Source of the DNA: Entrophospora sp. SA101
Lineage: Eukaryota > Glomeromycota > Glomeromycetes > Entrophosporales > Entrophosporaceae
NCBI GenBank assembly: GCA_958430865.1
Contig: CAUDNR010000609.1
Location: 9,188-24,851 of the forward strand
Direction: 5' to 3'
DNA: 15,664 bases
The notes beneath the pieces are model-generated. The model did not search any database and had not been told where the DNA came from. It was given only the letters and a program-made list of their open reading frames with translations. This document shows positions 9,381 to 15,664 of this stretch, piece by piece. Position 1 is the first letter of the stretch. Every line of letters starts with the position of its first letter. Made by a program: the position numbers and the translations under genes.

Positions 9381-9726
9381 TTAGCAGTAATGGGGCCATG
9401 ATATCAAGGATCGTCGGCAACTGCACCGCAGAAAATGTGAAAATTTAGCATGCCTATGACATAAAGATTATGTATTTTTTTTTTGATTCCCAGTGCTAAA
9501 AAAATAAATTAGCAGTAATGGGTCATGGTTTCAAAGATCGACGATTTTAGTGGTATTTGCACCACAAAAACGTGAAAATTTAGCATACCTATTACATAAA
9601 GATTATGTATTTTTATTTTGATTGCCCAGTGCTAAAAAAAATAAATTAGCAGTAATGGGTCACGGCCTCAAAGATCGACGATTTTATGACATAAAGATTA
9701 TGTATTTTTATTTTTTGATTGCTAAC
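9381..9726. repeat. Three-copy tandem repeat of about 130 bp, third copy truncated
   Basis: Each copy starts ttagcagtaatgg and ends near a cagtgctaaa or gattgctaa word. Copies are 9381-9508 (128 bp), 9509-9645 (137 bp) and 9646-9726 (81 bp). The third lacks an internal block of about 55 bp that contains the gcacc..aaaacgtgaaaatttagcat part. All share gacataaagattatgtattttt-type text (attacat in copy 2). Copies 2 and 3 are closest to each other. There is no coding frame common to all copies. Confidence 0.9.
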
Positions 9727-9875
9727 TAATAGAATGATATCATTAATGATAATTATTGTTGTAAATATAAATAAAACCGTATCTCTCGAGAGCAAATTCT
9801 TTTTTTTTTTTTTTTTTCACACATTTTTCGAAAAAAAAAACAATTACTTTTAAACAACAATAATAATAACTAAAA
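9727..9875 (+). promoter_or_regulatory. Probable promoter and leader of the TUDOR-domain gene
   Basis: Between the tandem repeat and the ATG at 9876 lie a 10-bp perfect palindrome ctctcgagag (9783-9792), a poly-T run of about 18 bases at 9800-9817, a ttcgaaaaaaa stretch and an A-rich leader ending taaaaATGG. Pyrimidine runs followed by an A-rich leader suit fungal housekeeping promoters. The transcription start is not determinable from sequence alone. Confidence 0.45.
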
Positions 9876-10437
9876 ATGGCACCAATTCAAAAAACCGGCG
9901 AAGCCGCAAAACCTGTTGTTAGTAAAGAAGATTTAAAGACTGGCCAAAAAGTTGTATATCATCCTGTTGGTGGGAGTATGCAACTTACCGAAGGAATTAT
10001 CAAAGGAATTGTTACTGAACCATCGGCATGTATATTCATTCGTTCGATTTGATTTTTTTAACGAATTTTGTGCATAACTAAATGATTGTTATAATTTTAT
10101 AATAAATATTCGATAGACTGTTGGGAATACTCAAAAGAAAGTTAAAGCAAGTAACGAAGAACCACGTATAGTCATTGAAAATCTACATACTCATAAGGTT
10201 GTTAATATAAATTTTATCGAATAATAATTAGCGAAATAAATGAAAAAGTTTTATTTATAAATATTATTTTTTTGATTCATGTAGGAAACCGGTAAATTTC
10301 AAAATAATCATATAATCACAATCATAATCACAATTATTTATTCAACACTACTAAATAAAATTTGAATTATTCATTTTACACATGTTTATTCAGCTTATAA
10401 ACTTGAAAATATTGAAAAGATCGTGGATGACGAGTAA
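9876..10437 (+). CDS. HVA1-type TUDOR domain protein, 93 aa, four exons
   Basis: Exons 9876-10025, 10117-10197, 10285-10291 and 10394-10437 join to 282 nt, giving 93 residues. The product starts MAPIQKTGEAAKP and has the layout of the hypervirulence-associated protein TUDOR domain: DLKTGQKVVYHPVGG, a GIIKGIVT strand, EEPRIVIEN, then KETAYKLENIEKIV. These are small fungal proteins whose biochemical role is poorly known; a Tudor-like barrel suggests ligand or protein binding in cytosol or nucleus. Intron 1 must use a GC donor (gcatgt, 10026), because the nearby GT gives a stop. Intron 2 starts gttgtt. Exon 3 is only 7 nt but is needed for the ETAYK join. Introns 1 and 3 contain ctaaat-like branch sites. 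Kozak context is taaaaATGG. A polyadenylation hexamer aataaa lies at 10477. No membrane segment or signal peptide. Confidence 0.85.
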
Positions 10438-10631
10438 GGTGATAAAATTCGAGGAGAATAGTAATCATCAAATAATAATAAACATTACTACTTTTTGTGA
10501 TATATTAGATGATGGATTATCTTTTATTATCAAAATGTAATAATACAAAAAAACGAAAATCTAAAATATAATTAGTAAAAAAAATTATCTAAAAAATATG
10601 TCATTGTTCATTGAAAATATATATAAAAATA
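10438..10631. other. Short convergent 3' intergenic region
   Basis: These 194 bp separate two convergent stop codons. aataaa for the + gene is at 10477-10482, and tttatt (aataaa on the minus strand) is at 10523-10528. The two transcripts may therefore overlap or end very close together. No further gene is seen. Confidence 0.6.
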
Positions 10632-11585
10632 TTATTTTCTAAATAATCTTTTGACAACATTAAATCCCATCTTATTACTATCAGATTTCGTTTCACGATC
10701 ATCGATCAGAAGTTCTTTATTCAGTGTCTGTTGATCTTGATCTTCTAATGTTTTGTTATCAGAAATATTTCCAAAATCATCATCAAAACTTGATGATGCT
10801 GTTGTATCATGTCTACGTTTGAGACTATTTGTGGCATTATATGCACGACCAATTATATTGATTGTTAGATTGAGACATGATGATATTAATGTTAATAATG
10901 GAACAATATCATATGAGACAGTTTTTTGTTGATATAAAACCTATTTTTGAAAATTTTAAAAATAATATATTTAAATAAATAAAATTAAATAAATATAACT
11001 AATCAATCAACCAACCACATAATATATATAAATATTTTATAAAAATACCTGAACTATAACTTGCGGCAAATCCTCTAAAAAAATATTAGCACATGCTCCC
11101 CAAAATATTTTTGTTATTGCATCATTGGAGAATGGTGCATTGAAAGCAGCAAATCCTGCCAAGTTTGATTGAAGGATTGTCAGTGCATCAATATCTGCTC
11201 CTGCCAATACTGTGAAAATGGATGCTACTTTTCCATGCGCCGAAAACCATTTATAAAAAACTTCTCTTGAATTTTCATTCGTTATAATGGTAAATGCCAA
11301 TACAGTATTTACGGCAATTGGTACTGTTATAAATACCACACTATAGAAAAAAAAATTTTAATTATTTTAAAAAACCAAATAAATAATAAGAAATTCAAAT
11401 TTTTTTATATTCTATTAAAAAAAAAACCCACCATGGAATATAAAGTACTTCGACCTGTTTGCCATTATTAATAAGAAATACAACGTCCATAACCATATCA
11501 GAAATAATAAGCCCAAGTTGTAATATTACTATATTTCTTCCCTAAATATCATAAAAAAAAACTTTAAAATTTTCTCTTTTAAAAG

Positions 11586-11619
<34 letters not shown>

Positions 11620-14375
11620 TACCTTGCTTTCTCTTCTTTGTGCTATTAAAAAAAGTGTGACTAAAACAGCGAGTCCCAAAAATAATCCCAAAAATTTTAA
11701 TTTATTTCTTTCCCATAAATTTTCTAAAAATGATATAAATATAAATTTAAATAATTTTATAATGTTTTCCTTTACAATATATAAAAGAAGATAGATATTT
11801 ACGTGTTGCCTGAAGTCCATAATCAGGATCTAAATATTTTGTGACGGTACCGGATGAAATAGGTGTTGCATCGCTCTCACTAATCATTACATTTAAATCT
11901 CCAATAACTCCCTCAACACTTCTAGATGATTTGTCTTTGGTTTGTTCAATATCAACAGATATTAAGAATTGTCTTTTCGGTGAAACTGAAGGATCAACTT
12001 GAGTACGGCCATTTGAGCTCAAACGACTTTTGTCAATTGGAACGATGCTAGCAAGTTCTTCAACTAATGTATTAAAGAATCGCTTTTGACCTTCACTATT
12101 AAGAGATTCGAAAACTGCTGTACCCTCGCTCGTCAATCGTAGTAATCCGGTGGCTGAATCTATATTATTTTTTTTTTTAATTTATTTTTAATTAAGAAAT
12201 TTCACATTATATTATTATATTTTATACATATATACATGTGGATATTATTTACCTGCAATCTTTTCATCTTGTGATCCTATAATAATTTTTTATTTATTAA
12301 TAAAAAATAAAAATCAAGATAAAAAATAAAATAATAGACAAAATCAAAGATCACCTGTTGAAATTTTCCAGATGTTTTCTTGGATACCCAAGAGTGGTTC
12401 TTGAGTTTTTTTATCTCGAACAAAATTATTATCCACCTTGATATAATAATTGCTACTTTGTTGAGAAAAAGTACTTGATATTATATTGAAAGTTACCGTT
12501 AAAGCATTACTAGTTATATTACAATATTTCGTATTAGTGCCAAAAACTTTCTGACGAAGAACGTTGTTGCCACCATCTTGAACTAGATATACTGATATAG
12601 CGCCTTCAGATAATTCAACTTCATCACTATAAGTAATGCTAACTTGGTTCAAATTATTCGTTGATCGATCTGAAGTAGGTGTTATCACTGTACCTATCGG
12701 TGGAACTGTAGATTGAACATGTAGATTGTAATACCCATTATCTATAACAATAATAATAATAATAATAATTAAAAAAACCATTTTAATAAATCAAAAATAT
12801 ATAAATAATTGTAAAGATTAAAGAATTTATTAAAAATACCGGGTAAAGCCGAAAATTTAGGCATTTCAGAAACAAGCAATGACCAAGTACCAGGCAATTC
12901 TGGTTGAGTAAGAACTACACTATTATTTGCAAGAAGAGCACTACGACCGAAAGCATTTACTTGGATGGCTTGACCAAAATCCCATGGCGAACTGGCCTTT
13001 TTAACATCATCATAAAGATATCCAATGGCATAAGAACCAGTAGCATTTATCGTACGTGTATCTATCAGAAATCCACCGTACGGTAAGGATCGGATATTCC
13101 ATGAAACTGTATTTAGACCGTCGGCTGGTATAACACGATCTATTGGATCGAGCCCAGAAACTGAACCCGATGAAAGAAAAGAAACTCTGATATAATACAA
13201 CTTGGAAGTGGGAGCTTGTGGTGGAGTAGTAGTGCTAGTTATGGTTTGGTTTAAGGTCAAAATACAACTATGACCAACTTCAATATAATCGATGTCACAT
13301 TTCATATTATTAAATATTATATTATCCAATGGTATTTGATAAAGAAATTTAGGTGTGCTGACATCAGTGGTATTGTATTCTATATTGAAAATAAACATTT
13401 GACCACGAATTTTTAAAGGATCAGGATTGTTGTCAGGTTTAGTAGTGTTTGCCAATATGATTGCATAATCTTCTTCAGCTGTTGCTATCGATCTAAAGAT
13501 AGCACCTGATATGTCTGATGCGATTGGAGTTTTTCCTTCAGACAATTCAACAATTTCATTAGTAACACTATCTCTAATTGTAATAGAAAAATTTCAAAAA
13601 TTAATAATAATAATTACACATGTATAAATATGTAATATTTAATAAAATAAAATAACAGCAGTTACATGTTGAATTGTTTAAAAGATAGACTAAAAGTATT
13701 TCTTATAAAACTAGTCCATAACCACCCTTTATCTCCATTGATATTTGGTGTTACACTACCAATCAGTGACGGGTTCCAAACTCCGTTATTAATATACGAG
13801 TCACCAAATTTGCGTTTACTAAATAAAATATTAATCATATTGATAATATTTGATTAAGTGATGATGAAGTGGGATTTTCAACATTTTCAATTAAAATTTT
13901 TTTACCTAATAATATTTCCATTCAAGTCAATTACCATTCCCCAATCTTCATAGGTTGTGACATCAGTTGCATTAGTGGTATTTATGTAAGTTACCAATAT
14001 ACGAGTACGGCTAATACTAAATAATTTTATAGGACTGATAACTCCTATTGGTAACTGAGCAAGGGCATAATTCATAGAGGGAATTTGTAGATCAAGGTCG
14101 ATTGCATTTACTGTTCCATTTTGAAAAAGTACTCTTAATGATAATTTCTCTTCCAAATACGCTTTTGTTGGATCAGCTGCCGCCGTTGGATCTTTATATA
14201 CTATTCTTATAACAAGTGTTGAGTCATCTCTATAATTAATCAAGTCAAATATACGAGGAGTTGATTTCTTTGGTATTATCTCATTATAAGTAAATACGCG
14301 CGGTGCGGATTCAACCGAGATTAATATAAACAAAAGTATTGGTAAAATTAATTTAAATATTAGATTTATTTTCAT
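10632..14375 (-). CDS. Ten-exon secretory-pathway membrane protein, beta-rich ectodomain with Ig-like segment, about 5 TM helices
   Basis: Exons (minus): 14375-13906, 13818-13666, 13573-12840, 12741-12355, 12276-12253, 12159-11803, 11723-11623, 11541-11432, 11340-11049 and 10940-10632. All junctions are GT-AG and in phase, giving 2937 nt and 978 residues. Residues 1-24 are a signal peptide (MKINLIFKLILPILLFILIS, then cleavage near VESA). Residues 25-450 are beta-rich with NGT, NTT and NAT glycosylation sites. Residues about 455-580 resemble an SbsA-like Ig fold (PPIGTVITP, ISVYL, YYIKVDNNFV, IWKIS). Residues 582-708 form another soluble segment. Helices lie near 717-736, 746-766, 777-799, 854-880 and 887-907, then an acidic/polar cytoplasmic-type tail of about 70 residues ends KRLFRK. 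The helix-4 region has a NIFLEDLPQVIVQ motif like the EDxPQ of XK-related proteins. Exon 5 has 24 nt. I recall a large Glomeromycotina family of this type; its function is unknown, perhaps surface sensing. Confidence 0.85.
11586..11617. repeat. (TTGA)8 microsatellite in an intron
   Basis: Eight perfect ttga units sit in the seventh intron of the membrane protein gene, four bases inside the donor site at 11622-11621 on the minus strand. Read without splicing this gives an artefactual SINQ repeat. Length variation between strains is likely and could affect donor context. Confidence 0.95.
12742..12839 (-). other. Intron with (TAA)n run before the Ig-like exon
   Basis: This 98-bp intron of the membrane protein gene has GT at 12839-12838 and AG at 12743-12742. 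A (taa)7-like run at 12749-12769 lies next to the acceptor. Translated without splicing it makes a false MVFLIIIII start, so the real protein passes straight from LPG to DNGYYN-type sequence. Confidence 0.8.
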
Positions 14376-14647
14376 TTCTTAAACTATAATACTTTTTTTT
14401 TTTTTTTTTTTTTTTTATGAAAAAAAAAATTTTTTTTTTATTTATTTATTTAAAAAATAAAAAAAAAAAAAAAAATAAAAAGAAAAAAAAAAAAAAAAAT
14501 TTTATTAAAAAAAAAAAAAAAAATATTAAAAAAATTAAATAGCAAATAAATAAAACATATTCTTAATATTTTAGTATTAATGATATTTTTTTTAACAAAT
14601 ATTTGACACAGAAAAGTGTGTTGAAGAAAATTAATATTTTTTAATAA
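14376..14647. other. Spacer with long poly-T/poly-A tracts upstream of the membrane protein gene
   Basis: This region lies between the stop of the GDPD gene (14648) and the start of the membrane gene (14375), both on the minus strand. From 14391 to about 14530 it is almost pure A and T, with only isolated G residues (14419, 14482). It must hold the promoter of the membrane gene and the 3' end of the GDPD transcript. Poly(dA:dT) tracts exclude nucleosomes in fungi, so a promoter role is plausible. Run lengths may be inaccurate in the assembly. Confidence 0.6.
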
Positions 14648-15664
14648 TTATTGATTACTATGTTTTACAACTCCATCAATCACCATTGTATCAACACCAT
14701 ATCTTTCTTGTATTTTTATATTACGAGGTTCATTATTTGAAGATCCAAAGGTTGTTAAAATTAACCCAGATTGTTTAATATTCGTTATTAATGAAGGTAC
14801 ACGAAGCTACATTCATCACCATTATCAAAAAAGAATCATTGTTATAAATGAGGAAAAAAAAATAAATTCTTGAAAATCAATCATCAATCGTAATTAGTAA
14901 AATGTTTAAAATCACACATACCAATAATGTAGCTTCAAAAATGACACCTAATAAATTATTACTTTTAGCAAATTTTACTGCCTCTTTAATCGATGTACAA
15001 CGTTTATCCTGCTCAATATTTAATTCATGAATTTGACGAATTGGAATAATTTTGTTTTCTTCCTCGGCATTATTATTTTTCTGACGATCCAATGATTCGC
15101 TTTCATATCCACAATAAGATTTGAAAAATACCGCATCTTGAAGACAACAACAATAGTATTTTTCAATTATAAAACAATGTAATTGGATAAATTAAATAAT
15201 AAATAAAATATTTTTGAATATTTACAATTTGGTTGTTTCCAATTTAAAGCAGTGCAGATTGCAGGATTTAATGAAGAAAATATCACTGATCTGTGATTTA
15301 TCGAATCCTTGCTTATGTTTTTTTTTGCATAATCGTAAACTGTTTGTAAAATAGTGTCGACATAACTATTTATATCGGGTAGATCTGAAAACCAATAACC
15401 AATTGATTATGGCAATTACTAATAAATTAGATCAAGAATGAATAGAAAATGAATTTTCAAGTGTGCAGAAAAAAAAAAAAATCAAAATCGATTAAAACAA
15501 ATACCTCTAAAACAACTTCTAAAGAAAGAAAAGATTGGTGAACTAATCTTTGTAGTTCGGATGTACTTTTTGCCGAATAAAAATCATCCTCTATATTTTT
15601 TTCCTTCAGTCCTTCAAATTGTTGAAAGGTAACATTAAATACGCTTAAATCAAATTTTGTAATT
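14648..15664 (-). CDS. Glycerophosphodiester phosphodiesterase (GDE1/PHO81-type GDPD domain), C-terminal part
   Basis: The 5' end lies beyond the window. Exons (minus): 15664-15505 (partial), 15384-15226, 15136-14922 and 14806-14648. They encode, in order, VTFQQFEGL, HQSFLSLEVVLE, INSYVDTILQTVYDYAKKN, RSVIFSSLNPAICTALNWKQ, PNYAVFFKSYCGYE, RCTSIKEAVKFAKSNNLLGV, IFEATLLLRVPSL and GLILTTFGSSNNEP, ending with YGVDTMVIDGVV and TAA. This is the standard C-terminal GDPD barrel of fungal GDE1/PHO81 proteins, which hydrolyse glycerophosphocholine or sense phosphate and usually carry N-terminal SPX and ankyrin regions (not visible here). The junction between the first two exons is out of phase, and the conserved NIE(I/L)KYP strand between SLEVVLE and the VDTIL helix is absent. 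In characterised GDPDs a Glu of this strand is a metal ligand. The gene may be inactive, use an unseen exon, or contain an assembly error. Confidence 0.8.

Noticed and set aside
11542..11820. Minus-strand frame with a SINQ repeat
   Set aside because: It reads through two introns; the repeat is the (TTGA)8 microsatellite. Only the part at 11623-11723 is exon.
12770..12781. Start codon of a separate protein beginning MVFLIIIII
   Set aside because: It lies in an intron with a (TAA)n run; the downstream exon belongs to the ten-exon membrane gene.
12904..13857. Plus-strand open frames at 12904-13086 and 13666-13857
   Set aside because: They are antisense to well-supported exons of the membrane gene.
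14877..15092. Independent 71-residue protein starting MDRQ
   Set aside because: The Met codes for leucine (TTG) in an internal exon of the GDPD gene, and the C-terminal hydrophobic part is intron.
1..15664. tRNA or rRNA genes
   Set aside because: No cloverleaf with A and B box matches and no rRNA-like conserved block was seen by eye on either strand.

Overview
The window looks like nuclear DNA of an early-diverging fungus. The extreme A+T richness, short GT-AG introns (about 65-120 bp), dense dispersed repeats and type of transposon relics resemble an arbuscular mycorrhizal fungus such as Rhizophagus. That species-level placement is inference from style and remembered families. No search was run.

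Layout. 1-1757 is gene-free and holds several small repeats. 1758-4454 (+) is a broken gene of a repetitive family: an N-terminal C2CH (THAP-like) zinc motif, a coiled coil, a long central region with a possible DDE-like set of acidic residues, and a C-terminal RING-like motif. It carries about five frameshifts and one stop. 4455-5300 is repeat-rich and includes a 344-bp foldback/MITE-like element (4863-5206). 5301-7737 (-) is a hAT-superfamily transposase gene (zinc finger, DGA..MTG motif, C-terminal dimerisation region). It is interrupted by a 143-bp MITE with a target-site duplication, plus a frameshift. 7738-9875 is mostly non-coding, with a decayed coiled-coil gene remnant (8688-9212, -) and a three-copy tandem repeat (9381-9726).

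The last 6 kb is ordinary host gene space, and its genes had to be assembled from exons. 9876-10437 (+) is a four-exon, 93-residue protein with a hypervirulence-associated TUDOR-type (HVA1) fold signature; it has a 7-nt microexon and a GC-AG intron. 10632-14375 (-) is a ten-exon gene for a 978-residue membrane protein with a signal peptide, a large beta-rich ectodomain with an Ig-like segment, and about five C-terminal membrane helices. 14648-15664 (-, 5' end outside the window) is the C-terminal half of a glycerophosphodiester phosphodiesterase of the GDE1/PHO81 kind. Its exons lack the strand that should carry a metal-binding Glu.

The genes do not form a pathway. The left 9 kb is a graveyard of nested transposons beside an intact-looking host block. 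The strongest candidates for something undescribed are the zinc-finger/RING repetitive family at 1758-4454 and the GTCGAAA-studded MITE inside the hAT gene.
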